In this document: piece by piece, positions 54,006 to 63,806 of the stretch
Layout of the letters: each line of letters opens with the position of its first letter
How positions within the stretch are numbered: position 1 is the stretch's first letter
Source: Herminiimonas arsenitoxidans
GTDB taxonomy: Bacteria > Pseudomonadota > Gammaproteobacteria > Burkholderiales > Burkholderiaceae_D
Length of the DNA: 64,000 nucleotides
Reading direction: 5' to 3'
NCBI RefSeq assembly: GCF_900130075.1
Contig: NZ_LT671418.1
Coordinates: 2,356,001-2,420,000 of the forward strand
Position numbers and translations under genes: made by a program
Notes under the pieces: generated by a model
What the model saw: the letters and a program-made list of their open reading frames with translations, nothing else
What the model was told of the DNA's origin: nothing
Database searches by the model: none

Positions 54006-55252
54006 GATGCTTTCCCCTTGGGTGCAGTATTGCCGCTTGCAGGCTTGGCGTCCTTCGGCACGATCACGCTGACCGCATCGCCTTCGCTCAAGGAATCGGA
54101 TGGATTGATGATCAATTTATCCTGCGCTTTTACACCACTAGCCAACTCGACATCCACACCCAATTCGCGACCTATCACGACCGGCTGCAAATGCACCTTG
54201 CCATCGTTAACAATTGCCACGCGCGTTCCTTCCGGACGGAACAGCAAGGCATTGCTCGGTATCGTCAATGCTCCGGTGCCACTGCCGTTCGCTTTGACAG
54301 CAACTTGTACATACGCGCCGGGCAACAGCTCGCCGTTAGGGTTAGGCAAATCGACGACAACTTGCAAAGTGCGTGTCAGCGTATCGATTGCACCGGCAGT
54401 ACGTGCAATACTGCCTTCAAACACCTTGCCTGGAATTTCAGTCAAGGTGATACCAACCTTGTCGCCAGTCTTGATCTGTGTGGAATAACCTTGCGGCACG
54501 TAGATATGAACGCGCAAGGGATCGCTTTTCGCCATCGTGAACAATACGCGGGCACCACCACCGGCATCGATCAAGGTACCAATATCGATATTGCGGCGCG
54601 TGACGATACCATCGAATGGTGCGATGACGCGGCTATAACCAAGCTGATCTTGCAAGCGCTGTACCGTCGCCTTGGCAGAATTATCTGCCGCAACGGCAAC
54701 GGCAAGAGTATTACGCTTCTCATCCAGATCCTGTTGCGATACCGCATCGCGTTTGCGCAAGGCATCCCAACGTTCGAAGGTGCTCTTCGCCAATTGCAGA
54801 TTGGTGACGGCTTGTGCCTGTGTGGCTTTCGCTTCGTTCAATTGCTGCGCCACTTCCGGCGTATCAATCAGCGCCAGCAAATCGCCACGCTTGACCGGAT
54901 CACCGATGTCCTTGACCCAACGTGTGACGTAACCATTGGTGCGTGCGTAGATCGGTGCTTCGATGGCGCCTTGCAAGGTACCAGGCAAACGTAACAGATT
55001 ATCTGCAGCAGCGTCACGCGGATTCACTACTGTCACGTAGCGCATCGCTTGCTGCTTGGAGACATCCGCCAACTCACTCGCCTTGGCGAAACGCAAGCCA
55101 ATGACGATGGCCGCACCGATGATGAGCACACAAACGATCAGTAAAGCAAATTTCTGCACGCGACCGAGCAAGCGCAGGCGATGGATACCGCGCGCAGCTC
55201 CGTGTGCCTGCAAACCCTGGATGCCAATATTGGCGTGGCGTTCTTCAGTCAT
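54002..55252 (-). CDS. RND periplasmic adaptor, second system
   Basis: This 416-residue protein has an N-terminal cytoplasmic stretch of about 35 residues, anchor helix (FALLIVCVLIIGAAIVIGLRF), lipoyl halves (PVKRGDLLALIDTPEVAQQL, VIAPFDGIVTRRNIDIGTLI), a helical hairpin and a beta-barrel. It bridges pump and channel. The ATG at 55252 begins just after the permease stop; the longer frame is overlap with the permease. The tail is Lys/Pro/Ala-rich. Confidence 0.92.
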   Translation of the reverse strand: MTEERHANIGIQGLQAHGAARGIHRLRLLGRVQKFALLIVCVLIIGAAIVIGLRFAKASELADVSKQQAMRYVTVVNPRDAAADNLLRLPGTLQGAIEAPIYARTNGYVTRWVKDIGDPVKRGDLLALIDTPEVAQQLNEAKATQAQAVTNLQLAKSTFERWDALRKRDAVSQQDLDEKRNTLAVAVAADNSAKATVQRLQDQLGYSRVIAPFDGIVTRRNIDIGTLIDAGGGARVLFTMAKSDPLRVHIYVPQGYSTQIKTGDKVGITLTEIPGKVFEGSIARTAGAIDTLTRTLQVVVDLPNPNGELLPGAYVQVAVKANGSGTGALTIPSNALLFRPEGTRVAIVNDGKVHLQPVVIGRELGVDVELASGVKAQDKLIINPSDSLSEGDAVSVIVPKDAKPASGNTAPKGKAS

Positions 55253-55253
55253 A

Positions 55254-58200
55254 TCAGTTCTTTCCTTCGAGTACGGCAGTGTGGGGCGGCGGCAAACCTT
55301 TTTTGGCTGCACGCTGCGCCAGGAATTGATGAACGCCGGCAAATACCAGCGGTACAAAGAATAAAGTGGATACAGTCGCGAACAGCAAACCACCGATAGT
55401 GGCGCGACCCAGCGGTGCATTCTGTTCGCCACCTTCACCGAAGCCGAGCGCCATCGGCAACATACCGATAATCATCGCCAGCGCCGTCATCAAGACCGGA
55501 CGCAAACGCGTCGCACCGGCTTCCAGTGCTGCCGACAATGGCGGCTCACCCGCGAGCAAACGCTGCCGCGCAAATGACACCATCAAAATACTATTCGCCG
55601 TCGCTACACCCACCGTCATGATCGCACCCGTAAGCGCCGGCACACTCAGTGTAGTACCGGTGAGGAAAAGCATCCATGCAATACCGGCCAATGCACCCGG
55701 TAGTGCAGTAATGATGATGAACGGATCTATCCACGACTGGAAGTTGACCACGATCAGCAGATATACCAACACGATCGCCATCGCCAAACCTATGGCCAGA
55801 CCGACGAAGGAAGACTTCATTGTTTCCACCTGACCGCGCATCGTGATCTTCGAACCTTTAGGCAATTGTGCGCGTATCGGCTCTATCGCTTTCTCTACAT
55901 CTTTCGCAACCGAGCCAAGATCGCGACCGTTGACGCTGACGTACAAGTCGATCACCGGTTCAATGTTGTAACGTGAGATGACGGCTTGTTCACGACCAGA
56001 TGAGACATCCACCAGATTACTCAGCAATTGCGTCTGCGCGTTTGCGCCGCCGGCACTGACCGGTATCTGCATCAGTGCATCGATGGAATCGATTTTGTAC
56101 TGTGGCGTCTGCACACTGATGCTGTATGGAATGCCGTTATTCGGATTGAGCCAGAACGACGGTGCCGTCTGCGAACTGCCGGATAACGGGATCAAGACAT
56201 TCTGTGCGACATTGCTCGCGCTCAATCCCATCTGCTGCAAGCGGCTTCTATCCATCATCAACTTCATCGTTGGTTGATCGATACGCTGCTGTATGTGTAC
56301 ATCCACTGCACCAGGGATCTGCTTCACGGCATTCTGCAATTGCGTGGCGAGGCGATAATTTTCCTTGATGTTGTTACCGGCGAATTGCACATCGATCGCC
56401 GCCGGCAAACCAAAGTTGAGGATCTGCGTCACCACATCAGCCGGCTGGAAGAAAAATTCTATGCCAGGGAAACGCGCCGGCAACTCTGCACGCAATTGCT
56501 CGACGTACTTGTTCGTCGGCGCATGGTCTTTCTTCAGCGCGATCTGGATTTCGCCATCGAGCGTACCTATCGTGCCGGCATTGCTGTACGACAGATTTAT
56601 ACCGCTATACGGCAAACCAAGATTGTCGAGTATGGTTTCCAATTCATTGGCTGGAATTTTTTCACGTATCACGGCTTCGATCTGATCAGCCAGACGCGCC
56701 GTCTCTTCTATCCGTGTACCAGTCGGCGCGCGGAAATGCAGACGGATCAAACCGGCATCCACGCTCGGGAAGAAATCCTGTCCCAAGGTGAAATAAAGGC
56801 CGCTCGACAATACGGTAAATCCAAGAAAAATCGAAGCGTAAAAGCGACGACGTGGCAGCAATGCACTGAGCACCAGAATATAACCGCGGCGCATACGCTC
56901 GAAACGCGCATCGAAACTTTTGTACGTACGTTGCAGCAAACTCGGCTTGCCGGTTTGTTGTGCATCCGCATCCGGACCAGTGCCATGCGATTTACGCATG
57001 AACAGGATGACCAAAGTCGGGATCAAGGTACGCGACAGTATGTAAGACGCAATCATCGCGAACATCACCGCTTCCGCCAGCGGCACGAACAAGTAGCGTG
57101 CCACGCCTGTAAGGAAGAACATCGGCACGAACACGATACAGATACACAGCGTTGCTACCAGCGTCGGGATCGCGATCTCGCCGGCACCTTCCAGCACCGC
57201 CGTTTCCAGATCGTGGCCTAGATGCAGATAACGTTCGATATTCTCGATCGTCACCGTTGCATCATCGACCAAGATCCCGACCGCAAGCGCAAGGCCACCC
57301 AGCGTCATGATGTTGATCGTCTCGCCCAGTGCATGCAAAGCAAGAATGGACGACAGCACTGACAAAGGAATCGAAATCGCAATGATGCAAGTCGTGCGCC
57401 AGTTACCGAGGAAGAGCAAAATCATCGCTGCCGTCAAACAAGCTGCAATCAAACCTTCATGCATCACGCCACTGATCGCCGCCTTAACGAAGACCGATTG
57501 ATCGAACAGCGCCGTCACTTTCACATCATCAGGCAAACCCGGAATGATGTCGGCCAATGCAGCGCGCACGTTATCGACAATCGCCAGCGTGGAAGCGCCA
57601 CCATTCTTCAGCAGCGACAACAGCACGCCGCGCTGACCGTCCTGTCGCGCGATATTGGTTTGCGGTGTAAAGCCGTCGCGCACATGCGCCACTTCACCCA
57701 AATACGTGGTGGCGCCATTCAGAGTGCGCACCGGCAAATCGTTCAATTCATCGAGCGCACGCGGTGAACCGTTCATGCTGACGGTAAATTCTGTCGAGCC
57801 AAACTTGGCGGTGCCGCCCGGCAAAATCAAATTCTGCGTATTAATGGCATTGACAACATCAATCGGTGACAAACCCTTGGATTGCAAAGCCTGCGCATCC
57901 AGATCAACCGAAACGACACGGCTTTTGCCGCCATAAGGATAAGGAATTGCGACGCCGGGTATCGTTACCAACTTGGTCCGTACCGCATTCAAGGCGAGAT
58001 CGAACAAACCCTGTTCCGACATCGTCGGGCTGGACAAACCGAGCTGCATGACTGGAATACTGGAAGCGGAATACTTGATGACCAGAGGCGGCGTAATGCC
58101 AGGCGGCATTTGACGCAAAATTGCTTGTGATACCGAACCCACCTGCGCAATCGCAGTCTGGATATTCGCGTTCGGTTGGAAGAAGACCTTGATCACGGCC

Positions 58201-58466
58201 ACGCCGGCCAACGTTTGCGATTCAATATGTTCGATGTCGTTGACGGTCGTCGTCAACACGCGTTCATTAATACCGGTGATGCGCTGCCCCATCTCCTGTG
58301 CGGACAAACCGTTGTAATTCCAGATGATGCTGATGACCGGGATGTCGATATCCGGAAGAATATCGGTCGCCATGCGTGTCAATGCAATCGGCGTCGCCAG
58401 AAAAATCAGCAGCGCCATCACAAGGAAGGTATACGGTCGCCGCAAGGCGATTTTGACTATCCACAT
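55254..58466 (-). CDS. RND efflux permease, second system
   Basis: This 1070-residue inner-membrane pump has TM1 at about 13-32, TM4 with the LAVGILVDDATVTIENIERYL motif near residue 400 (Asp pair), large periplasmic loops and a final ATANSILMVSFARQR. It begins the operon: permease, adaptor, outer-membrane factor, response regulator, kinase. The TM4 motif is of the drug-exporter type rather than the copper (CusA) type. The CusR-type operator upstream makes metal or redox stress the expected signal. Substrates unknown. Confidence 0.92.
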   Translation of the reverse strand: MWIVKIALRRPYTFLVMALLIFLATPIALTRMATDILPDIDIPVISIIWNYNGLSAQEMGQRITGINERVLTTTVNDIEHIESQTLAGVAVIKVFFQPNANIQTAIAQVGSVSQAILRQMPPGITPPLVIKYSASSIPVMQLGLSSPTMSEQGLFDLALNAVRTKLVTIPGVAIPYPYGGKSRVVSVDLDAQALQSKGLSPIDVVNAINTQNLILPGGTAKFGSTEFTVSMNGSPRALDELNDLPVRTLNGATTYLGEVAHVRDGFTPQTNIARQDGQRGVLLSLLKNGGASTLAIVDNVRAALADIIPGLPDDVKVTALFDQSVFVKAAISGVMHEGLIAACLTAAMILLFLGNWRTTCIIAISIPLSVLSSILALHALGETINIMTLGGLALAVGILVDDATVTIENIERYLHLGHDLETAVLEGAGEIAIPTLVATLCICIVFVPMFFLTGVARYLFVPLAEAVMFAMIASYILSRTLIPTLVILFMRKSHGTGPDADAQQTGKPSLLQRTYKSFDARFERMRRGYILVLSALLPRRRFYASIFLGFTVLSSGLYFTLGQDFFPSVDAGLIRLHFRAPTGTRIEETARLADQIEAVIREKIPANELETILDNLGLPYSGINLSYSNAGTIGTLDGEIQIALKKDHAPTNKYVEQLRAELPARFPGIEFFFQPADVVTQILNFGLPAAIDVQFAGNNIKENYRLATQLQNAVKQIPGAVDVHIQQRIDQPTMKLMMDRSRLQQMGLSASNVAQNVLIPLSGSSQTAPSFWLNPNNGIPYSISVQTPQYKIDSIDALMQIPVSAGGANAQTQLLSNLVDVSSGREQAVISRYNIEPVIDLYVSVNGRDLGSVAKDVEKAIEPIRAQLPKGSKITMRGQVETMKSSFVGLAIGLAMAIVLVYLLIVVNFQSWIDPFIIITALPGALAGIAWMLFLTGTTLSVPALTGAIMTVGVATANSILMVSFARQRLLAGEPPLSAALEAGATRLRPVLMTALAMIIGMLPMALGFGEGGEQNAPLGRATIGGLLFATVSTLFFVPLVFAGVHQFLAQRAAKKGLPPPHTAVLEGKN

Positions 58467-58616
58467 CGAGTAATTTCCGTTCTTGTATTAGATACAACAG
58501 AGGCAGTACCACCGAGAGCCGCATCCTCGTTAGGCAAAACAGCGAGCGCTTTGAATAAAAAGCCCGCAAGTTAATGAATATACCGTGCCATCCATGTCTT
58601 GTTGCTTACCGGGAAA

Positions 58617-58630
58617 TGACAAATTTGTCA
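58617..58630. promoter_or_regulatory. CusR/CopR-type palindromic operator
   Basis: TGACAAATTTGTCA is a perfect palindrome inside AAATGACAAATTTGTCAGTT. The E. coli CusR box is AAAATGACAANNTTGTCATTTT (family knowledge). It lies 150 bases before the RND permease start, suiting control by the CusR-like regulator encoded at the end of the operon. Confidence 0.65.
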
Positions 58631-58781
58631 GTTTTCTCCGGTTCGTGCATCAGCAATGACGAGGCAGCGATTCTACGCTCTTGGCGGCAAAATATTTCTA
58701 TAAAGAAAGCTTCTTTGCATAAGCAGCCTTTACCGATATCACTCAGACAGAAAGCGGAAAATACTGAAGCCAAACAACAAA
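58631..58781. other. Intergenic stretch between the RND operon and the MFS gene
   Basis: Bases 58467-58882 hold no convincing gene. Besides the CusR-type palindrome and the MFS terminator nothing stands out; short frames on both strands look non-coding (no ribosome site, odd composition). Confidence 0.55.
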
Positions 58782-58804
58782 AGCCATCGCATAAAACGAT
58801 GGCT
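58782..58804 (-). terminator. Terminator of the MFS transporter operon
   Basis: AGCCATCG (58782-58789) pairs with CGATGGCT (58797-58804) with a 7-base loop. Read on the minus strand it is followed by TTTTGTTG, about 80 bases after the MFS stop. Confidence 0.75.
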
Positions 58805-58882
58805 AGAACAAACATGAAGAAGTTAGCTGCGCTGAATCTGCTCAGCCTGCAAACCCATTGCTAGCCCAAGCAGAATTCGGAC

Positions 58883-60301
58883 CTAGTGTGCCAAACGTGA
58901 CTCCGACTTCCTCGACATCCCCGGCCACACAATCAACCACAGGACGACAGCCAGTGCCATTGCCAACATCACGACACCAGCGGTAAATGACGCCGCAATT
59001 TGATGTGCCAGCGAACTTGCCGCAGACAACTCGCTGGAACCTGCCGCCGCAAACACCACAACGAGGATGGCTAGCCCAAACGAGCCACCCAATTGATGCG
59101 CCACATTCACCAGCCCCGATGCCGCGCCAGCATCTGCTGCAGAAACACCCGCGATACCGGCAACAGTCAACGGACTGAGTGCGCCACCTTGACCGATACC
59201 AATCAAAATCATGGGTAGAGCGACGCCGGTTAAATAGGATGTATGCACCGATACTTGACTGAGCCAAGCCATACCGATCAATGACACAGCCAATCCGCCG
59301 GCAAGAACACGTCCATTGCCAAATCGTCTAATCAACATCGGTACCGCCATTGCTGCTGCGAAATTAGGCAAGGTCGTTGGCAGAAAAGCCAAGCCAGCTT
59401 CAAACGGGCTAAATCCCAGCACGCCTTGCATGAACTGCGTCGTAAAAAACCAGAAGCCGACCATCGCACCAAGGAAGAGAACGCGCGCCGCATAAGCCCC
59501 AGTTCGTTCACGACTGGCGAACAAGCGCAACGGCATGATCGGATGTTGCACCCGCGACTCGTTCCAGACCAGTAAAACGATAAACAGGACGCCAGTCGTC
59601 AAAGCAGCGAGCGTCAACGTATCGTGCCAACCGCTACTAGCCGAACGCACCAAACCATACACCAGCGTGCTCATGCCCAGCGTCGAACTAATCGCACCCA
59701 GCAGATCGAACTGTCCTGAGTGACGCTCGGTCTCTTTAATATAGCGTAGCGCACCTAAGATCAAGGCGATGCCGATGGGAAGATTGATAAAGAAGCCGAC
59801 ACGCCAGGACAACCAGTCCGCAATAATGCCACCTAATACCAGGCCGATACTGGCCCCTACACCAGCGGTCGCACCATACAGACTAATCGCACGCGTACGC
59901 TGTGGACCTTCCGGGAAGTTGGCCGTCAATAGCGCCAATGTCGACGGTGCAAGTATCGCGGCACCCACACCTTGTATCGCGCGTGCACACAGCAACCATG
60001 TAGGCGACTGTGCCAGAGCAATCGCAAGTGATGCTGCGGTGAACAACATCAAGCCGCTCACAAACATGCGACGACGCCCGAGGATATCGCCGGCACGTGC
60101 ACCCAACAGCAACAAGCCGCCGAAGGAAAGCATATAAGCGTTCTGTATCCACGAAAGCCCGGTCGACGAGAAGCCAAGATCCCGCTGTATCTTCGGCAGT
60201 GCTGTGATGACGATAGAAATATCGAGTATGAGCATCAGATAGCTGACGAGAACAATCATCAGCACCATTTCTCGCTGCTTGTTAATTTCAACATCCGTCA
60301 T
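58883..60301 (-). CDS. DHA2-family MFS drug exporter
   Basis: This 472-residue protein has about 14 hydrophobic helices with LDISIVITALPKIQRDLGFSSTGLSWIQNAYML, the motif A-like GARAGDILGRRRMFVSG and motif C-like GAAILAPSTLALL. Such proteins expel drugs with proton exchange (EmrB/QacA group). The ATG at 60301 has GGGAG upstream. It follows the cupin gene by 38 bases and should be in the same transcript as the cupin and alcohol dehydrogenase, under the divergent LysR regulator. Confidence 0.9.
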   Translation of the reverse strand: MTDVEINKQREMVLMIVLVSYLMLILDISIVITALPKIQRDLGFSSTGLSWIQNAYMLSFGGLLLLGARAGDILGRRRMFVSGLMLFTAASLAIALAQSPTWLLCARAIQGVGAAILAPSTLALLTANFPEGPQRTRAISLYGATAGVGASIGLVLGGIIADWLSWRVGFFINLPIGIALILGALRYIKETERHSGQFDLLGAISSTLGMSTLVYGLVRSASSGWHDTLTLAALTTGVLFIVLLVWNESRVQHPIMPLRLFASRERTGAYAARVLFLGAMVGFWFFTTQFMQGVLGFSPFEAGLAFLPTTLPNFAAAMAVPMLIRRFGNGRVLAGGLAVSLIGMAWLSQVSVHTSYLTGVALPMILIGIGQGGALSPLTVAGIAGVSAADAGAASGLVNVAHQLGGSFGLAILVVVFAAAGSSELSAASSLAHQIAASFTAGVVMLAMALAVVLWLIVWPGMSRKSESRLAH

Positions 60302-60339
60302 CACTTGCTCCCGCTTTCCATTACTCACTGCCGCTAAAA

Positions 60340-60738
60340 TTAGTGCGCCAGATATTCCTGCTCACGCACTTGCCCCTGCCAGTCGGCAGTTTTTCCTTCG
60401 AGTTCTTCCTGTATCGCGATATGCGTCATGGCCGTCGTCGCTTGCGCACCATGCCAATGCTCTTCGCCCGGCGCAATCCACACCACATCGCCTGGTCGAA
60501 TTTCCTGAATGGGACTGCCGCGTTTTTGAACTAGGCCAGCGCCCACAGTGACGATCAGCGTTTGTCCCAGTGGATGCGTATGCCAGGCAGTCCGGGCACC
60601 GGGTTCAAAAGTGACGCTGACGCCTAAAGCACGCGCCGGAGCATGTGCAGTGAACAGTGGATCGACACGCACGGTGCCGGTGAAATATTCAACCGGACCT
60701 TTGCCGGATGCTTGTGAACCGCTACGTTTGATTTCCAT
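60340..60738 (-). CDS. Cupin-domain protein
   Basis: This 132-residue single cupin has motif 1 [22 protein letters not shown] (His-x-His plus Gln/Glu position) and motif 2 [18 protein letters not shown] metal is expected; the C-terminal tail is acidic and Gln-rich. Members of this group occur next to LysR and aldo-keto/alcohol dehydrogenase genes and may act as quinone or carbonyl related enzymes, unproven. AAGGAAG precedes the ATG at 60738; the longer frame adds ten basic residues. Confidence 0.85.
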   Translation of the reverse strand: MEIKRSGSQASGKGPVEYFTGTVRVDPLFTAHAPARALGVSVTFEPGARTAWHTHPLGQTLIVTVGAGLVQKRGSPIQEIRPGDVVWIAPGEEHWHGAQATTAMTHIAIQEELEGKTADWQGQVREQEYLAH

Positions 60739-60806
60739 TTTGAGCTTCCTTTGCTTTCTGGCCCACACTATGCGCGGCCAAAGTGATGTTCATGAATACT
60801 GTTTGC

Positions 60807-61862
60807 TTAAGCTTTTAGTGTGGCGATATCGATGACGAAGCGATACTTCACGTCGCTCTTGAGCATGCGTTCATAGGCATCGTTGATCTCTTGCATATTG
60901 ATCATTTCAATATCGGAGGTGATGTTGTGCTTGCCGCAGAAATCCAGCATCTCCTGCGTTTCTGCAATGCCACCTATCAAGGAGCCAGCCACTGCTTTGC
61001 GTCCCATGATCATCGGAACGGTATTGAGCATGGGATCAAGCTCGCCTAAGTAGCCAACCAAAACCAGCGTGCCGTTAATGGCCAGCGTTGTGACGTAGGG
61101 ATTAAGGTCGTGCACATAAGGCACGGTATCGATGATCAAGTCGAACTTGCCGTGAACCGCAGCCATTTGCGCGTCATCGCTGGACAGCACAATATGCTTA
61201 GCACCCAGACGAGTGGCGTCGTCTTCCTTGCCTTTTGAACGCGTGAATAAAGTGACGTCAGCACCCAGTGCGCTTGCCAGTTTTAATGCCATGTGGCCCA
61301 AGCCACCCAAGCCGATGATGGCGACTTTGCTGTTCTTGCCGACCTTCCAGTGACGCAAAGGCGACCAGGTCGTAATCCCGGCGCACAGCAGTGGCGCGGC
61401 GCCAGCCAAGTCGAGGCCATCCGGCACTTTCAATACAAATTTATCCGACACCACGATCTTCTCGGAATAACCACCGTAAGTAGGCGTGTGGTCGTGCTTG
61501 TCGTGAGCGTTATAGGTCACGATAGGAAATTCAACGCAGTACTGTTCATGTCCTTGTTTGCAAGGATCGCAATGCTGGCAAGAATCCACCATGCAACCGA
61601 CGCCCACATGGTCGCCAGCTTTGAAGCGCGTGACAGCTTTACCCACGCTCAATACACGGCCTATGATTTCGTGTCCCGGCACCAGCGGATACATGCTGTT
61701 GCCCCAATCATTGCGCGCACTATGCAAATCCGAGTGACACACACCGCAGTAAAGAATCTCGATGGCAACGTCATCTGCACGCAGATCACGACGATCAAAA
61801 CGGAAGGGGGCTAAAGCTTCCTGCGCGGACTGTGCCGCATAACCCAGAACGTTCATAGTCAT
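60807..61862 (-). CDS. Zinc-dependent alcohol dehydrogenase (YahK/CAD type)
   Basis: This 351-residue medium-chain dehydrogenase has catalytic zinc ligands CGVCHSD, PGHEIIGRV (His/Glu) and LLCAGITTW; the structural zinc CQHCDPCKQGHEQYC; and nucleotide motif GLGGLGHMALKLA. It belongs with aldehyde-reducing YahK-like enzymes that prefer NADPH. GAGG precedes the ATG. It is the first gene of the operon facing the LysR regulator. A role in detoxifying aldehydes is plausible. Confidence 0.94.
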   Translation of the reverse strand: MTMNVLGYAAQSAQEALAPFRFDRRDLRADDVAIEILYCGVCHSDLHSARNDWGNSMYPLVPGHEIIGRVLSVGKAVTRFKAGDHVGVGCMVDSCQHCDPCKQGHEQYCVEFPIVTYNAHDKHDHTPTYGGYSEKIVVSDKFVLKVPDGLDLAGAAPLLCAGITTWSPLRHWKVGKNSKVAIIGLGGLGHMALKLASALGADVTLFTRSKGKEDDATRLGAKHIVLSSDDAQMAAVHGKFDLIIDTVPYVHDLNPYVTTLAINGTLVLVGYLGELDPMLNTVPMIMGRKAVAGSLIGGIAETQEMLDFCGKHNITSDIEMINMQEINDAYERMLKSDVKYRFVIDIATLKA

Positions 61863-61964
61863 GTTTTCCTCATCTCCAAAAATTGGTTGATCCGGATATC
61901 ACTGGCCTCATACAACTAAGACGCCTTTGATTACTAACCATACTGTAACGGGAAAGCTTTATCT

Positions 61965-61983
61965 TGATTAGAGCCTATAATCA
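61965..61983. promoter_or_regulatory. Candidate LysR operator
   Basis: TGATTA, 7 bases, TAATCA is an inverted repeat that includes a T-N11-A core, centred between the divergent dehydrogenase and LysR genes, 28 bases before the LysR start. It suits autoregulation and control of the operon. Confidence 0.5.
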
Positions 61984-62010
61984 GCATAGGTTAATGAATT
62001 AAACTCATCA

Positions 62011-62904
62011 ATGGCACGCGAAAACTTCAACGATCTGCAAGCTTTCCTGGTGGTAGCCCGCGAAGGAAGCTTTACCAGAGCGGCCGCACAACTCGGCGTT
62101 TCTCAATCTGCGTTGAGTCACACCATCCGTGGGCTGGAGACACGAATGGGACTGCGACTGCTAACCCGCACCACGCGGAGCGTTTCTCCCACCGAGGCAG
62201 GAGAACGGTTGCTATTGAATATAGGACCGCGCTTCGAAGAAATCGAGGCAGAACTCGCCGCCTTGAGCGAACTGCGGGACAAACCTGCCGGCACCATACG
62301 CATCACGACGGCCGAACACGCTGCGAACCATATTATTTGGCCCAAGCTGTCCAAGCTCCTGGCGGACTACCCAGACATCAAGGTCGAAATCAATCTCGAC
62401 TATGGAATGACTAACATCGTCGCGCAACGATTCGATGCAGGCGTGCGTCTTGGCGATCAGGTAGAAAAAGATATGATCGCCGTACGCATCAGTCCGGAAC
62501 TACGCATGGCCGTGGTTGGCGCGCCGTCTTACTTCGCGCAACGTGCAGCACCGAAGACGCCACAAGAACTGGCCGCACATAGTTGCATCAATCTACGCTT
62601 GCCTACTCACGACAGCCTGCTGGTGTGGGAGTTTGAAAAAAACAATCTGCCCTTGAAAGCGCATGTGGATGGCCAGTGGGTATTCAACACAGGAACCGCC
62701 ATCATGAAAGCAGCCTTGGCCGGATTTGGCCTGGCTTATCTGCCGGAAGATATGGTGGAGCCCTACGTTGCCAGCGGTGAACTTGCTTATGTCCTCCAAG
62801 ACTGGTGCCCGACTTTTCCCGCCTATCACCTTTACTATCCAAGCCGCCGACAAGCGTCACCGGCATTCAGACTTCTAGTTGATGCCTTGCGCTATCAGGA
62901 ATAA
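62011..62904 (+). CDS. LysR-family regulator
   Basis: This 297-residue protein has an N-terminal winged helix (LQAFLVVAREGSFTRAAAQLGVSQSALSHTIRGLETRMG) and a C-terminal periplasmic-binding-like effector domain. It is divergent from the alcohol dehydrogenase/cupin/MFS operon, the usual arrangement for a LysR protein that controls its neighbours. No cysteine that would mark a redox sensor stands out. The effector is unknown. Confidence 0.92.
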   Translation: MARENFNDLQAFLVVAREGSFTRAAAQLGVSQSALSHTIRGLETRMGLRLLTRTTRSVSPTEAGERLLLNIGPRFEEIEAELAALSELRDKPAGTIRITTAEHAANHIIWPKLSKLLADYPDIKVEINLDYGMTNIVAQRFDAGVRLGDQVEKDMIAVRISPELRMAVVGAPSYFAQRAAPKTPQELAAHSCINLRLPTHDSLLVWEFEKNNLPLKAHVDGQWVFNTGTAIMKAALAGFGLAYLPEDMVEPYVASGELAYVLQDWCPTFPAYHLYYPSRRQASPAFRLLVDALRYQE

Positions 62905-63161
62905 TCAAGCGTCCGATCACGACCACGGACGAAATCCGGCATCTGAAAAATGCCAAAAATTGCATCGCAGACATCTTCTCCAGCCACCTCTTTCTTACAA
63001 GACGTCGGCCACCGACAACACCCATACAGAAACCTGCAAATCCGCTATCCGATTGGTGTAATCTGCAAATAGTGCGGAGCCGGTGAGGCCGCACACAAAA
63101 TAAAAAATAGATTCAAACAGACATAGACAGTCAGCGCTATCGCGATGACTTTGGAGGAGAC

Positions 63162-63722
63162 ATGAAGAAGTTAGCTTGCACCTTGCTGGTGTTGAGTCTG
63201 GCCGCCTGCGGGCAAGCCGTCGAGACAAAAACGGCAGCGATGACAGAAACACAAAACAGCTTCAGCAAGGAAGCTGCGTTTGAATTAACGCCAGAACAAT
63301 TTGCCACTGCATTCAACGCTGCCGCGCGCGCTTACGGCCAAGCGTTCAGAATCAACAAAGTAGATGTGCAACACGGCTCCGCCCACGATTACTTTCAGCA
63401 AACATTCTCCAGCGGGATATCGCTGACCGCCGCTGTCTCCAAGGAAACCGGACACGTCACCAGCGTCACGGCCTTGGTCGCAGAAGATAACTCGCAAGCC
63501 GATAGCCGTAGCAATGTATTGGCAATATCGGAAGTTGTCGCCGCTACAGTCAATCCAAAACTGAGTCAAAACAAAAGTACCGAACTCGTCACTGACATGA
63601 TGAAGGAAGTCGCCAGCAGCAGCGATACCAGTAAATTCCCGCAACGCTTCGTCAACAATGTGCGCTACGTTTTACGCAATGGCAGTGGGATTGGTTATTG
63701 GTGGATTGCCAATCCAGTCTGA
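63162..63722 (+). CDS. Lipoprotein of unknown function
   Basis: This 186-residue protein has signal MKKLACTLLVLSLAACG (lipobox LAAC, Cys16) and a soluble alpha/beta domain: ATAFNAAARAYGQAF, SSGISLTAAVSKETGHVTSVTAL, VVAATVNPKL, MMKEVASSSDTSKF and RYVLRNGSGIGYWWIANPV. GGAGGAG precedes the ATG. Its shape (small-molecule-like surface domain) is not recognised. A short GTGCGG/CCGCAC hairpin (63072-63094) lies in the leader. A strong terminator follows. Confidence 0.8.
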   Translation: MKKLACTLLVLSLAACGQAVETKTAAMTETQNSFSKEAAFELTPEQFATAFNAAARAYGQAFRINKVDVQHGSAHDYFQQTFSSGISLTAAVSKETGHVTSVTALVAEDNSQADSRSNVLAISEVVAATVNPKLSQNKSTELVTDMMKEVASSSDTSKFPQRFVNNVRYVLRNGSGIGYWWIANPV

Positions 63723-63751
63723 TGTCTGACCGCTATATTCAACGCACAAAT

Positions 63752-63778
63752 AAAAAGGCTTCCTGAGGAAGCCTTTTT
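63752..63778. terminator. Bidirectional terminator between two lipoprotein genes
   Basis: AAAAAGGCTTCC (63752-63763) pairs with GGAAGCCTTTTT (63767-63778) across a TGA loop: 12 perfect pairs with A- and T-runs on either side, good in both directions. Confidence 0.93.
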
Positions 63779-63806
63779 GCAAGAAGCCGGGGATACCGCA
63801 CAAAGC

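Noticed and set aside
53858..54994. 378-codon open frame opposite the second adaptor and outer-membrane factor
   Set aside because: Antisense to two well-supported genes, with shadow composition and no ribosome site.
58574..58864. 96-codon frame between the RND and MFS operons
   Set aside because: No ribosome site or domain pattern. It runs across the CusR-type palindrome and the MFS terminator.
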